From: an uncultured Gammaproteobacteria bacterium | GTDB taxonomy: Bacteria; Pseudomonadota; Gammaproteobacteria; Arenicellales; CALHMG01 | Assembly (NCBI GenBank): GCA_938034705.1 | Contig: CALHMG010000027.1 | Location: forward strand, 1 to 64,000 | Reading direction: 5' to 3' | DNA: 64,000 bases | Part shown: one piece after another, positions 32,387 to 42,438 of the stretch | Numbering within the stretch: position 1 is the first letter of the stretch | How the letters are laid out: every line of letters begins with the position of its first letter | The notes under the pieces: model-generated | Database searches by the model: none | Seen by the model: only the letters and a program-made list of their open reading frames with translations | Told to the model about the DNA's origin: nothing | Translations under genes and position numbers: made by a program

Positions 32387-33397
32387 ATGAACAGCGCTTT
32401 GACAGCTAACCGTCACACCGACGCCGCGGTTGTGATGACGGCAGGTGAACCCGCAGGCATCGGTCCGGATCTCGCCCTTGCGATGGCGAAAGAATCCTTT
32501 GATGGCGAATTTGTTGTGCTCGGCGACCGCAACGTGCTGGGCGCGCGGGCGCGGCAGCTCGGCCTCGACGTCGAAATTCGCGATGCCTGCGGAAACAGTC
32601 ACGTGACCGGGGGCATCGATGTCGAGCACATAGCCTGCGAAAGTCCGGTTGTCGCCGGACAGCTCGACGTGGCCAATGCCCAAATGGTGATGCACAGTAT
32701 CGAGCAGGCGATCGACTACTGCGTTAGCGGTCGTTTTGATGCAATGGTCACGGGTCCCCTGCAAAAGTCGGTCATCATCGACGCCGGATTCAAGGATTTT
32801 CAGGGCCACACAGAGTTTCTGGCGCAGCGCACGGGCGCATCAATGCCGGTGATGCTGCTGGCCTCTGACGATCTTCGGGTTGCGCTGGTCACAACGCATT
32901 TGCCGCTGTCGAAAGTGTCGGCCGCCGTGACGCCAGAGCGTCTTGAGGCTGTCGTTCGCGTACTCGAACACGATCTTCGCCATACGTTCGGTCTCGCCAG
33001 TCCGGTGATCAGCGTTTGTGGTCTGAACCCGCACGCGGGTGAGTCCGGACACCTCGGTCGCGAAGAGATCGAGGTTATAGAGCCTGCGCTGGATCGCCTG
33101 CGGGCGCAGGGTCTTGAACTGATTGGGCCCGTCCCGGCAGATACCGCTTTTACGCCGGGTGCGCTCAAAGGCGTCGATGCGGTACTGGCGATGTATCACG
33201 ATCAGGGTTTACCCGTGCTCAAGCATCACGGTTTTGAGCGCGCGGTGAACGTCACGCTCGGGTTGCCCATTATCCGAACTTCCGTCGATCATGGTACTGC
33301 ACTCGATCTCGCGGGTTCGGGGCACGCGGACAGTGGCAGCCTGGTTGCGGCAACACGTCTGGCCTTCGATCTGGCATCGCGGCGTCGACAGGTCTGA
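32387..33397 (+). CDS. pdxA: 4-hydroxythreonine-4-phosphate dehydrogenase
   Basis: AGEPAGIGPDLALAMA; FQGHTEFLAQRTG; GLNPHAGESGHLGREE; YHDQGLPVLKHHGF. Confidence 0.96.
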   Translation: MNSALTANRHTDAAVVMTAGEPAGIGPDLALAMAKESFDGEFVVLGDRNVLGARARQLGLDVEIRDACGNSHVTGGIDVEHIACESPVVAGQLDVANAQMVMHSIEQAIDYCVSGRFDAMVTGPLQKSVIIDAGFKDFQGHTEFLAQRTGASMPVMLLASDDLRVALVTTHLPLSKVSAAVTPERLEAVVRVLEHDLRHTFGLASPVISVCGLNPHAGESGHLGREEIEVIEPALDRLRAQGLELIGPVPADTAFTPGALKGVDAVLAMYHDQGLPVLKHHGFERAVNVTLGLPIIRTSVDHGTALDLAGSGHADSGSLVAATRLAFDLASRRRQV

Positions 33398-34170
33398 TGG
33401 CGGGCGCCTATCCACCGGCCCGCAAGAGCCTCGGCCAGAATTTTCTGCACGATCCCGGCGTGATATCACGCATTGTTGCGAGCATCGCGCCGGCTCCCGA
33501 TGACGTGATGGTCGAGATCGGACCCGGGCGCGGTGCCCTGACCGTTCCGTTGCTCAAAGTCCTCAATCAACTCCACGTCGTTGAATATGATCGAGAGCTT
33601 GCCGCCCGGCTACCGCAGCTTGAAGGTGGTGAACGACTCGAGATCCATCAGGGCGATGCGGTTCAGTTTGATTTTGATGTAGTGCCGGGTCGGTTACGGG
33701 TTGTTGGCAATCTGCCGTACCAGATTTCATCGCCGCTTCTGTTTCGGCTGGCCCAATATCACGAGCGCATCGAAGACATGGTTTTCATGCTGCAAAAAGA
33801 AGTCGTGGATCGCATTACGGCGGCGCCCGGTAGCGGTACCTACGGTCGGCTGACCGTAATGCTAGCCGTGTCGTTTGCCAGCAAAAAACTTTTCGACGTT
33901 GGACCCGGTGCCTTCAAGCCCGCACCGAAGGTGCATTCAAGCATTGTCCGACTGATTCCCCATGCGGACGGCTCGCTGGATACAGGCGACCCGAAGATCT
34001 TTGAGCAGATTGTGCGCGCGGGATTTACCGCCCGTCGCAAGACGCTGCGCAACGGCCTTAAAGGTCTTGTTGATGCCGAGACTTTCGCCGCGTGCGATAT
34101 CGATCCTGGAGCGCGACCTGAAACGATCAGCCCCCAGCAGTGGGCCGCGCTGTCACGACGCCTCGGCTGA
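33397..34170 (+). CDS. rsmA: 16S rRNA dimethyladenosine transferase RsmA/KsgA
   Basis: RKSLGQNFLHDPGVISRIV; VEIGPGRGALTVPLLK; VVGNLPYQISSPLLFRL. Confidence 0.96.
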   Translation: MAGAYPPARKSLGQNFLHDPGVISRIVASIAPAPDDVMVEIGPGRGALTVPLLKVLNQLHVVEYDRELAARLPQLEGGERLEIHQGDAVQFDFDVVPGRLRVVGNLPYQISSPLLFRLAQYHERIEDMVFMLQKEVVDRITAAPGSGTYGRLTVMLAVSFASKKLFDVGPGAFKPAPKVHSSIVRLIPHADGSLDTGDPKIFEQIVRAGFTARRKTLRNGLKGLVDAETFAACDIDPGARPETISPQQWAALSRRLG

Positions 34171-34896
34171 GTCCAGCGCAATTCCATGGGTACCCGCCAG
34201 AGCCAGTGATCTGCGTTCGATCCAGTCTTCAGCCTCGGCCGCAATCTCGCGTACCTTGCGACCGTCGGTTTGAATGGTCGGGCCGATCTCTACCTGAATC
34301 ATGCCTGGTTTCTTGGTGAACCCGTTTTTCTTCCAGAAGATGCCGGCGTTGTGAGCGATGGGAACGATCTCGACGCCGGTCTTGGCCGCGAGCATCGCGC
34401 CACCTGCGTTGTGCTTGACCCTTTCGCCTGGCGCAGTGCGTGTGCCCTCGGGGAAAACGCAAACCCAGAGACCTTTGTCGAGTCGGTCACGGCCTTTGGT
34501 CAACACGGCATCGAGCGCGCGTCGACCGTCCGCACGATTGATGGCAATAGGATGAGCGGCCGCGAGTCCCCAACCGAATACAGGAATGAAGAGCAGCTCG
34601 CGTTTGATCACAAAGCACATCGGCGGCAGAAATGTCTGATAGACAATCGTCTCCCAGGCCGACTGGTGTTTGGAGAGAATGACGCTGGGGGACCGGGGCA
34701 AATTCGAAAGGCCGGTGACTTCACAGTCGAGGTTGCACGTTACCCGTAACCACCATCGATTAAAGTGCGCCCACTGGCTGATGATGCGATTACCCGTCAG
34801 CGGAGGGAACAACGCGGAGATCAACGTCACCGGCAGGTAGATTACGATCGACACGATCTTGCCAAACATATAAAGCATCGATCGAAGCGTAGTCAT
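34153..34896 (-). CDS. plsC: 1-acyl-sn-glycerol-3-phosphate acyltransferase
   Basis: LSKHQSAWETIVYQ (HxxxxD-like HQSAWE); VFPEGTRTAPGE. Confidence 0.93.
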   Translation of the reverse strand: MTTLRSMLYMFGKIVSIVIYLPVTLISALFPPLTGNRIISQWAHFNRWWLRVTCNLDCEVTGLSNLPRSPSVILSKHQSAWETIVYQTFLPPMCFVIKRELLFIPVFGWGLAAAHPIAINRADGRRALDAVLTKGRDRLDKGLWVCVFPEGTRTAPGERVKHNAGGAMLAAKTGVEIVPIAHNAGIFWKKNGFTKKPGMIQVEIGPTIQTDGRKVREIAAEAEDWIERRSLALAGTHGIALDSAEAS

Positions 34897-35474
34897 TGTT
34901 CGGCGCTCTTTCGCATCTGGTCGTCAAGATAGCCGTCGAGCAGCGCTTCGGTGAATTCGGCGAGATCCTCAAACACCGGGATATGCTGTCTTTCAGGGAT
35001 GGAATCGCCAGAGGTAAGATCCAGTTCGTTTTTGCCAGAGAGCACCAGCACAGGGAGTGCCCCTGCCTGTTCTGCGGCATCCAGATCTCTCAGGGAGTCG
35101 CCAACGGCGGGTACACCACCCAGCCCGGTCTTCAGTCGCGTTGAGATTCCGTGGAACATGCCCGGAAGTGGCTTGCGACAGTCGCAGTTGTCATCGGGTC
35201 CGTGGGGGCAGAAAAAAATTGCGTCAATGGCGCCACCTTTTTGCCGAACGCGGTGGATCATTCGGGCATGAATCCGATTCATTGTGGCGAGATCGAAATA
35301 GCCCCGGGCCACGCCAGACTGATTGGTCGCAACCACAACGCGATAGTCTTCGCGGCAGAGCCTCGCAATCGCTTCGAGGCTGCCGGGAATGGGGGTCCAT
35401 TCTTCCGGCGCTTTGATGAATTCGCTACTGTCGTGATTGATCACGCCGTCGCGGTCGAGGATGACTAGTTTCAC
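34893..35474 (-). CDS. gmhB: D-glycero-beta-D-manno-heptose 1,7-bisphosphate 7-phosphatase
   Basis: MKLVILDRDGVINHDSSEFIKAPEEWTPIPGSLEAIARL; CPHGPDDNCDCRKPLPGM. Confidence 0.93.
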   Translation of the reverse strand: MKLVILDRDGVINHDSSEFIKAPEEWTPIPGSLEAIARLCREDYRVVVATNQSGVARGYFDLATMNRIHARMIHRVRQKGGAIDAIFFCPHGPDDNCDCRKPLPGMFHGISTRLKTGLGGVPAVGDSLRDLDAAEQAGALPVLVLSGKNELDLTSGDSIPERQHIPVFEDLAEFTEALLDGYLDDQMRKSAEQ

Positions 35475-35549
35475 AGGCCTAAGCTTAGCATCGTCACCAC
35501 ATCCGGTGGTTTGCGGTTTTTCGTGACGTTGCGACGATACGCAGGCGTC

Positions 35550-37739
35550 TTAATCCTGAAGCAGCGAAATGTCGGCGATTCGCAGGAACTGACTCCCGAC
35601 CGCGTTGAGCAGGTTGAGTCGGTTGCGACGGACCTCCGGGTCTTCGGCCATCACCATGACTTCGTTGAAAAAGCTGTCCACGGGCTCGCGCAAACCGGCA
35701 AGCTCGGTGAGTGCATCGCTGTATTCACCGTCGTCAATCATCGGGCCAACTCGCGACGCCGTATCTGTCAGCGCCTTGTGCAGCGCTGTTTCCTCTTTGC
35801 CCTCAAACAGACCGGCATCGACCTCGCCAGCTTTGACATCCGCTTTCTTCAGAATGTTCTGAATGCGTTTGTTCGCCGAGCTCAGGCTGCCCGCGGCGTC
35901 GAGCTGTCTGAAAGTCGCGACGGCCCGCAGGCGACGCTCAAAATCGAGCGGGCGCGTCGAACCGGCGGCGCGAACCGCGTTGATTTCATCGGTGCCAAAG
36001 CCTGCGGCGTTGTAGTGCGCGCGAAGTCGGTCGAGCATGAAGTTGATGGTCTTGCCGTGAGCTTCCGGGTTGAGCGCGAGTTTGTCGTGGCCCTGATCAC
36101 GGTAGCCCTTTTGCGCAAGCGTGACGCAGTCTCCAATATCCAGATCGACCCCGCCTTCAGACAGAATTCGCAGAATACCGAGAGCAGCGCGTCGCAGACC
36201 ATAAGGGTCGCGATCGCCGGTGGGTTCTTCACCTGCCGCGAAGATGCCGGTGACCGTGTCCAGCTTGTCGGCGAGCGCGACCAGTTTGCCGGTGTCTGTT
36301 GTCGGCAGTTCGTCGCCGGCAAACCGCGGTCGGTAGTGGTCGCCGATAGCGACACTGACTTCATCAGGTTCGTTCGCGTGTTCTGCGTAATAGCGACCGA
36401 TGGTGCCCTGGAGTTCGTCGAACTCGCCAACCATGTCGGTAACCAGATCAACCTTGGCAAGCTTGGCCGCACGCCGGGCGTGAGACTCGTCCGAGGCCGT
36501 CAGCTTTGCGAGCTCACCTGCAAGCGCTTCAAGGCGCTCTGCCTTCTGCCTCGTTGAACCGAGCGCATTGTGAAAGAGAACGCCTTCAAGGTCGTCAAAC
36601 CGGTCGGCCAGCGTTTGCTTGCGGTCGGTGTCCCAGAAAAATCGGGCGTCTGAAAGTCTTGAGCGCAGAACGCGTTCGTTACCGCCGCGTACGCGAGCCG
36701 GGTTTGTCAGTTTCAGATTCGATACGGTAATGAAGTGGGGCAGCAGTTTGCCGCGTGCACTGACCACCGGAAAATATTTCTGATGGTCTTTCATTGAGGA
36801 CACCAGTACTTCCTGGGGCACGCTCATGAACTCACTGTCGATCGACCCGATCAACGCATTGGGAAACTCCACCAGTGACGTGACTTCGTCGAGAAGCGCA
36901 TCGCTCAGCATCGCCTTGCCCTTGACCGATGCCGCAAGCTTTTCGACCTGGGTCTGAATCATGTCGCGGCGAGTCGTGAAGTCGGCAATGACCTGGCCGC
37001 CAGATTTGAGCGTCTTTTCGTAAGCGTCCGCGTCAGCAATGCGCAGCGGCTTTTTGCAGTGAAAGCGATGACCGCGACTGACTCGATCTGCGGGGATGTC
37101 GAAAACACTCGCCGGAACGACAGCTTTGCCGTGCAACAGGACGACCCAGTGAACGGGGCGCGCAAACTCGGCGCTGCCGTCGCCCCAGCGCATTCGTTTG
37201 GCAACCGGTAGCTTTGCGACAGCTGCCGCAACGGCCTCGGGAACAAGCTCTTCGGCCTTGCGCCCGGCGGTGCGAGTCCTGAAGAACAGCCACTCGCCCT
37301 TATCGGTTTTCATGCGCTCGAGCGCATCGACGTCAACACCACACGAACCCGCAAACCCTCGAGCAGCCTGGGTTGGCTGTCCGTCGTCGTCGAACGCGGC
37401 GCTTACTGCCGGGCCGCGACGCTCAACATCCTGATCGACCTGTTTGTCGAGCACCTGAGAAACCAGAACCGCGAGCCGTCGGGGTGCGGCAAACCAGCGC
37501 ATGGTGGCGCCTTCGGCGGTCAGGTCGGCCTCACGCAGCTCGTTGAACAGCTCTTTGCCAAGCGCTTCGCCCAGTCGTCGCAACGAGGATGAGGGCAGCT
37601 CTTCGGTGCCGATTTCCAGCAGCAAACTTCTGGGGGTGCTTTTCTTCACGGTCTTTTTGCGTGTTGTCGTTTTGCCTGCCCGGGTCGTTGACTTCCGGGC
37701 AGCTGCCTTTTTCTTTGAGACTTTCTTTTTGGCAGCCAT
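35550..37739 (-). CDS. glyS: Glycyl-tRNA synthetase beta subunit (ORF open to 37745)
   Basis: LLLEIGTEELPSSSLRRLGEAL; VLVSSMKDHQKYFPV; basic N-terminal extension. Confidence 0.95.
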   Translation of the reverse strand: MAAKKKVSKKKAAARKSTTRAGKTTTRKKTVKKSTPRSLLLEIGTEELPSSSLRRLGEALGKELFNELREADLTAEGATMRWFAAPRRLAVLVSQVLDKQVDQDVERRGPAVSAAFDDDGQPTQAARGFAGSCGVDVDALERMKTDKGEWLFFRTRTAGRKAEELVPEAVAAAVAKLPVAKRMRWGDGSAEFARPVHWVVLLHGKAVVPASVFDIPADRVSRGHRFHCKKPLRIADADAYEKTLKSGGQVIADFTTRRDMIQTQVEKLAASVKGKAMLSDALLDEVTSLVEFPNALIGSIDSEFMSVPQEVLVSSMKDHQKYFPVVSARGKLLPHFITVSNLKLTNPARVRGGNERVLRSRLSDARFFWDTDRKQTLADRFDDLEGVLFHNALGSTRQKAERLEALAGELAKLTASDESHARRAAKLAKVDLVTDMVGEFDELQGTIGRYYAEHANEPDEVSVAIGDHYRPRFAGDELPTTDTGKLVALADKLDTVTGIFAAGEEPTGDRDPYGLRRAALGILRILSEGGVDLDIGDCVTLAQKGYRDQGHDKLALNPEAHGKTINFMLDRLRAHYNAAGFGTDEINAVRAAGSTRPLDFERRLRAVATFRQLDAAGSLSSANKRIQNILKKADVKAGEVDAGLFEGKEETALHKALTDTASRVGPMIDDGEYSDALTELAGLREPVDSFFNEVMVMAEDPEVRRNRLNLLNAVGSQFLRIADISLLQD

Positions 37740-37741
37740 GA

Positions 37742-38734
37742 TCAACGTGCCCTCGCCTTCTTGCGCACAGCCTTTTTACGGGCCGGCTTTGTCTGTTCCT
37801 TGCCCCGGGGGAATCCCGCGGCTTCGCGAGCCTCAAAGTGCGCTTGCGCGACACCACGGGCCAGGGTACGCACGCGCCCGATATAACGAGCGCGTTCTGT
37901 GACGCCGATCGCGTGACGCGCGTCGAGGAGATTGAATGTATGAGATGCCTTGAGCACCATCTCATAGGCGGGAAGCGGCAACTTCTTTTCTATCAGCAGT
38001 TTTGACGCGCGTTCCGCCGCATCGAACTGCGCAAAGAGATCATCAACGTTGGCGTACTCAAAGTTATACGTCGACTGCTCGACCTCGTTCTGATGATAAA
38101 GGTCTCTGTAGCTGTATTCATCCGTCCACTTGAGATCGAAGACGTTTTCGACCCCCTGCAGGTACATTGCGATGCGTTCGAGGCCGTAGGTCAATTCCCC
38201 GGTGACAGGCTTGCACTCGAGTCCGCCAACCTGCTGGAAGTAGGTGAACTGCGAAACTTCCATCCCGTTGAGCCAGACCTCCCAACCGAGACCCCATGCG
38301 CCAAGCGTGGGTGATTCCCAGTCATCTTCGACAAACCGAATGTCATCCTTAAGAAAATCGATGCCTAACGCCGCGAGGGAGCCGAGATAAAGATCCTGAA
38401 AGTCCGGTGGCGATGGTTTGATGATCACCTGGTACTGAAAGTAGTGCTGCAGCCGAAACGGATTCTCTCCATAGCGGCCGTCGGTGGGTCGACGCGACGG
38501 CTGTACGTAGGCGGCCTTGATTGGCTCGGGTCCAACGGCCGCAAGAAATGTGGCGGTATGGAATGTGCCTGCGCCCACTTCCATGTCGTAGGGTTGCATG
38601 ACGATGCAGCCGTGATCGGCCCAGTAGTTCTGCAACGTCAGGATCAGGTTCTGAAAGGTATCGGCACTCACGCTAGAAAAATCCAGTCTGTTAATTCGTG
38701 TTGGAGATTGTGGTTTGGTATTCGCGGCCGCCAA
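37742..38734 (-). CDS. glyQ: Glycyl-tRNA synthetase alpha subunit
   Basis: [77 protein letters not shown]. Confidence 0.97.
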   Translation of the reverse strand: MAAANTKPQSPTRINRLDFSSVSADTFQNLILTLQNYWADHGCIVMQPYDMEVGAGTFHTATFLAAVGPEPIKAAYVQPSRRPTDGRYGENPFRLQHYFQYQVIIKPSPPDFQDLYLGSLAALGIDFLKDDIRFVEDDWESPTLGAWGLGWEVWLNGMEVSQFTYFQQVGGLECKPVTGELTYGLERIAMYLQGVENVFDLKWTDEYSYRDLYHQNEVEQSTYNFEYANVDDLFAQFDAAERASKLLIEKKLPLPAYEMVLKASHTFNLLDARHAIGVTERARYIGRVRTLARGVAQAHFEAREAAGFPRGKEQTKPARKKAVRKKARAR

Positions 38735-39337
38735 GACTATTGCAATCGAAGTCCTGCGGGTTAACGGGTCTCGACCAACAGGCTTCGAAGCGGCCGCGTC
38801 CGTCGGTGCGGATGTCTCGGAGAATGTTCAGCCTGTGAATCGTACCGGGCGCGCGCACGGTGTTGCGGCACCGATGACGGGCGCCAAAGATCATCTCGTT
38901 AACGCAACACTGCTCCTGTAATACTTGAGATGATGTCACTAAGGCTGTGTAAAGACTACGTTTATTATTGGAACAATGACAGGGTCAGTTAACACCTTCA
39001 TTGAGTTAGACACGTTTTCGTAACGGTTGTAATCTCCACCTCGACTGCAGCGCAGAGCGCCCAGATCGCCAAGGAGGAGGAGACAGCCTCGGGTGGTGTC
39101 AGGAGTGCAACTGGTTATGAGTGAGTCGCTGGGGGTCGGTCTTGCATACAATCTGCCATCACAGGCGGAATAATAAAAATACAGCGAGATGCCGAATCCC
39201 TGGTAACCAACGAGCGAATCTGTACGTCGACAGGCAAACAGCTGACCCGCACGAAAGTCAGCATTTGATCATCGACGTTTCGCCACCATCACCGGTCGCA
39301 CTGGAACACCCAACAAGCCCGGACCTGTCCTCACACG

Positions 39338-39369
39338 AGCCCCGCTGACAAACAGCGGGGCTTTTTTTT
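39338..39369 (+). terminator. Rho-independent terminator with no recognised upstream gene
   Basis: AGCCCCGCTG-ACAAA-CAGCGGGGCT followed by a T-tract. Confidence 0.85.
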
Positions 39370-39535
39370 CGGCCCGCTGGCGGTGAACCCCGGGTTGTCA
39401 GTGCGGGCCGTGCAGGATCGGGTCGATGGGGCGCTGCAGGCCGGCGCCGTATGGCCCTGATTTGTGGCAACGCGTCGTGGTGGCCGGCTTTTTCTGCGAT
39501 CTGCTGACGCAGATGCCCTGTTTTGATTCACGATA

Positions 39536-39582
39536 TGCACTATATTGGTGAAAAGGCAGTCTGCGCTGTCCATTTTGGTGCA
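39536..39582. promoter_or_regulatory. Candidate NtrC (NRI) enhancer sites upstream of glnA
   Basis: TGCACTATATTGGTGAA (39536-39552; 12/14 half-site bases vs TGCACCA-N3-TGGTGCA) and weaker TGTCCATTTTGGTGCA (39567-39582). Confidence 0.65.
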
Positions 39583-39850
39583 TTGTCGCCCCGCATGAGG
39601 GCGATTGCGCGGTGGGTACAGGCGCTCGTGGACCCTCGCTAACGTTAACGGCTGGCAGCTTCGATCAGAGCCGAATTTCATGTGCCATGCCGCTTTGTCG
39701 AGTTCGCCACCCTGCGTCTTTCCGTCTGGCGTGGGCGCCCACAGGCGCCGCCGGGTCGACGGAATACCCAGCCACAGGCAGTAACAAAACGAATACCAGA
39801 ACAAGAAACCAGAACAGGAATCCGAACAGGAATCCGAAAGGAGCTAAAAG

Positions 39851-41260
39851 ATGTCAGCTGCTGACGTAGTAAAGATGATCAAAAGCGAGGACGTGAAAAT
39901 CGTCGACCTGCGCTTCACCGATACCAAGGGCAAAGAACAGCACGTATCAATTCCGGCTGGCGTGGTTGACGCCGACTTTCTCGAAGAGGGAAAGATGTTC
40001 GACGGATCGTCGATTGCAGGCTGGAAGGGAATCAATGAGTCAGACATGATTTTGATGCCTGATACGGAGACCGCGGTCCTCGATCCGTTCATGCAGGAGC
40101 AGACGCTGAACATTCGCTGCGACGTAATCGAGCCCGACACCATGCAGGGCTATGACCTTGATCCGCGCTCAATCGCCAAGCGCGCCGAAGCCTATCTTAA
40201 GTCCACCGGCATCGCGGACGCTGCGTACTTCGGTCCTGAATGCGAATTCTTCGTTTTCGACAGCGTTCGTTTTGGCAACGAAATGAGCGGCGCGTTCTAC
40301 GAGATTGATTCCGCAGAAGCGGCCTGGAACTCCGGCAAGGAGTACATGGACGGCAACAAGGGTCACCGACCCGGCGTCAAAGGCGGCTACTTTCCGGTGC
40401 CTCCGGTGGATTCGCTGCACGATCTGCGAACCGCAATGTGTCAGGCCCTCGAAGAGATGGGTCAGTCGGTCGAGGTGCATCACCACGAGGTCGGTACCGC
40501 GGGACAGTGCGAAATCGGAACGCTGTTTAACACGCTGGTTAAAAAAGCGGACGAAGTCCAGACGTACAAGTACTGCGTGCACAACGTCGCGGCGCTTTCC
40601 GGCTACACGGCAACGTTCATGCCGAAGCCACTTGTTGGCGACAACGGCACCGGCATGCACGTGCACCAGTCTCTTGCCAAAGCGGGAACAGCGCTGTTCT
40701 CGGGTAACGAATATGGTGGACTGAGCGAGACGGCGCTGTACTACATCGGCGGTATCTTCAAGCACGCTCGCGCGCTGAACGCGTTTACCAACGCGTCTAC
40801 CAACAGCTACAAGCGTCTGGTGCCGGGATTTGAGGCGCCGGTCATGCTGGCCTACTCCGCCCGTAACCGATCGGCATCCTGTCGTATCCCGTGGGTGTCA
40901 AACCCGAAGGCGCGTCGTATCGAGATGCGATTCCCTGACTGCACCGCCAACCCGTATCTCGCGTTTACGGCAATGATGATGGCGGGTCTTGACGGGATTC
41001 AGAACAAGATCCATCCAGGCGATCCATCAGACAAGGACCTGTATGACCTTCCACCCGAGGAGGAAGCAAAGGTACCTACAGTGTGTCATTCGTTCGATCA
41101 GGCGCTCGAGGCGCTTGACCAGGATCGCAAGTTCCTCACCGCAGGTGGTGTTATGTCGGACGAGATGATCGACGCATACATCGCTCTGAAGATGGAAGAG
41201 GTCAACGCGTTTCGCATGGCAACGCATCCTCTCGAGTTCGAGATGTACTACAGCGTTTAA
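39851..41260 (+). CDS. glnA: Glutamine synthetase type I
   Basis: [45 protein letters not shown]. Confidence 0.97.
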   Translation: MSAADVVKMIKSEDVKIVDLRFTDTKGKEQHVSIPAGVVDADFLEEGKMFDGSSIAGWKGINESDMILMPDTETAVLDPFMQEQTLNIRCDVIEPDTMQGYDLDPRSIAKRAEAYLKSTGIADAAYFGPECEFFVFDSVRFGNEMSGAFYEIDSAEAAWNSGKEYMDGNKGHRPGVKGGYFPVPPVDSLHDLRTAMCQALEEMGQSVEVHHHEVGTAGQCEIGTLFNTLVKKADEVQTYKYCVHNVAALSGYTATFMPKPLVGDNGTGMHVHQSLAKAGTALFSGNEYGGLSETALYYIGGIFKHARALNAFTNASTNSYKRLVPGFEAPVMLAYSARNRSASCRIPWVSNPKARRIEMRFPDCTANPYLAFTAMMMAGLDGIQNKIHPGDPSDKDLYDLPPEEEAKVPTVCHSFDQALEALDQDRKFLTAGGVMSDEMIDAYIALKMEEVNAFRMATHPLEFEMYYSV

Positions 41261-41268
41261 GCCGACGC

Positions 41269-41298
41269 CCAGGCGCGACTGCAGGTCGCGCCTGGTTT
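41269..41298 (+). terminator. Hairpin between glnA and ntrB (attenuator or processing site)
   Basis: CCAGGCGCGAC-TGCAG-GTCGCGCCTGG, 11-bp perfect stem, short TTT after. Confidence 0.6.
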
Positions 41299-41347
41299 CC
41301 CATGAAGTATTTAACGCCATCAGTAACCGTCGCGATCAGGCTAAGCC

Positions 41348-42433
41348 GTGAGTGATCGTCATCGTCGGATTCTCGATCACATGCAAACTGCTGTCGTGGT
41401 TTGTGACTCAACCCTGCACCTGACGTGGCTAAACGCGGCCGCAGAGCAACTGCTTCGAACGAGCGTTGATCGCGCGCGCGGGCAGTCGATGGAGATTCTT
41501 TTTCTCAGTGGTGACGGACTGGTGAACACACTCAAAGATGCGTTGGCGGCGCAGCAGCATCTCACCCGACGCGATGTGAGTCTGCGCGTTGGACCAACAG
41601 AGGAAGACATAACCGTGGACTGTACGGCCACCCCGCTGACACTCGAAGCCGCTGGTGAAGACGCGCTGCTGGTGGAGTTGAGTGCGCTTGACCGGCTCAA
41701 GCGTCTTGCGCGCGAGGGCGCCTGGCTTGACGTACATACCGCGAACCAGAAAGTCATGCGAGGCCTGGCACACGAAGTCAAGAACCCGCTCGGCGGGCTG
41801 CGCGGGGCGGCGCAGCTGCTGGAGCGTCAGCTGCCGGATGAAGACCTGCGCGAGTACACGGGCATCATCATCAGTGAGGCCGATCGCCTTGGCAATCTGG
41901 TTGATCGCATGGCCGGACCGATGCAACCGTTCGCGCCGGAGCCTTTGAATATTCACCGTGTGACCGAACGAGTGAGAACGCTGCTGCTGGCAGACAGCGC
42001 GGATGAGGTTGAGATTATTCGTGACTATGATCCGAGCATTCCTGATCTGTGTGGCGAAGAGCCGTTGCTCATTCAGGCGGTACTGAACCTCGTCAAGAAC
42101 GCTATTGAAGCCGTAGACGACCGCGGCAACGTCATCCTTCGCACGCGAATTGATCGACAGATAACGATTGGGCAGGTGCGACATCGACATGTGCTTCGCC
42201 TGGACATCATCGATGACGGACCCGGGATTGACCCCGAGATTGCCGACACCATTTTTTATCCGATGGTGACCGGCCGCGCTCAGGGTACGGGTCTTGGGCT
42301 GTCGATATCCCAGGACATCGTCTCGAGACACAGCGGACTGATGGAGTTTGTCAGTCAGCCCGGCGAAACCCGGTTTTCGATTTACCTGCCATTCAGTCCA
42401 CCCACCTACCCAGACAACGGTCATCAGAGTTAA
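41348..42433 (+). CDS. glnL: Nitrogen regulation sensor kinase NtrB/GlnL
   Basis: RGLAHEVKNPLGGLRGAAQLLERQL; DDGPGIDPEI; GTGLGLSISQDIVSRHSG. Confidence 0.95.
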   Translation: MSDRHRRILDHMQTAVVVCDSTLHLTWLNAAAEQLLRTSVDRARGQSMEILFLSGDGLVNTLKDALAAQQHLTRRDVSLRVGPTEEDITVDCTATPLTLEAAGEDALLVELSALDRLKRLAREGAWLDVHTANQKVMRGLAHEVKNPLGGLRGAAQLLERQLPDEDLREYTGIIISEADRLGNLVDRMAGPMQPFAPEPLNIHRVTERVRTLLLADSADEVEIIRDYDPSIPDLCGEEPLLIQAVLNLVKNAIEAVDDRGNVILRTRIDRQITIGQVRHRHVLRLDIIDDGPGIDPEIADTIFYPMVTGRAQGTGLGLSISQDIVSRHSGLMEFVSQPGETRFSIYLPFSPPTYPDNGHQS

Positions 42434-42438
42434 CAGTC

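Noticed and set aside
38691-38939. 82-aa minus-strand ORF upstream of glyQ
   Set aside because: Overlaps the glyQ start and has no recognisable family or clear start context; not supported as a gene
39583-39850. sigma54 promoter for glnA
   Set aside because: The only GG-N10-GC match found by eye (in TGGGCGCCCACAGGCG) fits the TGGCAC-N5-TTGC consensus poorly
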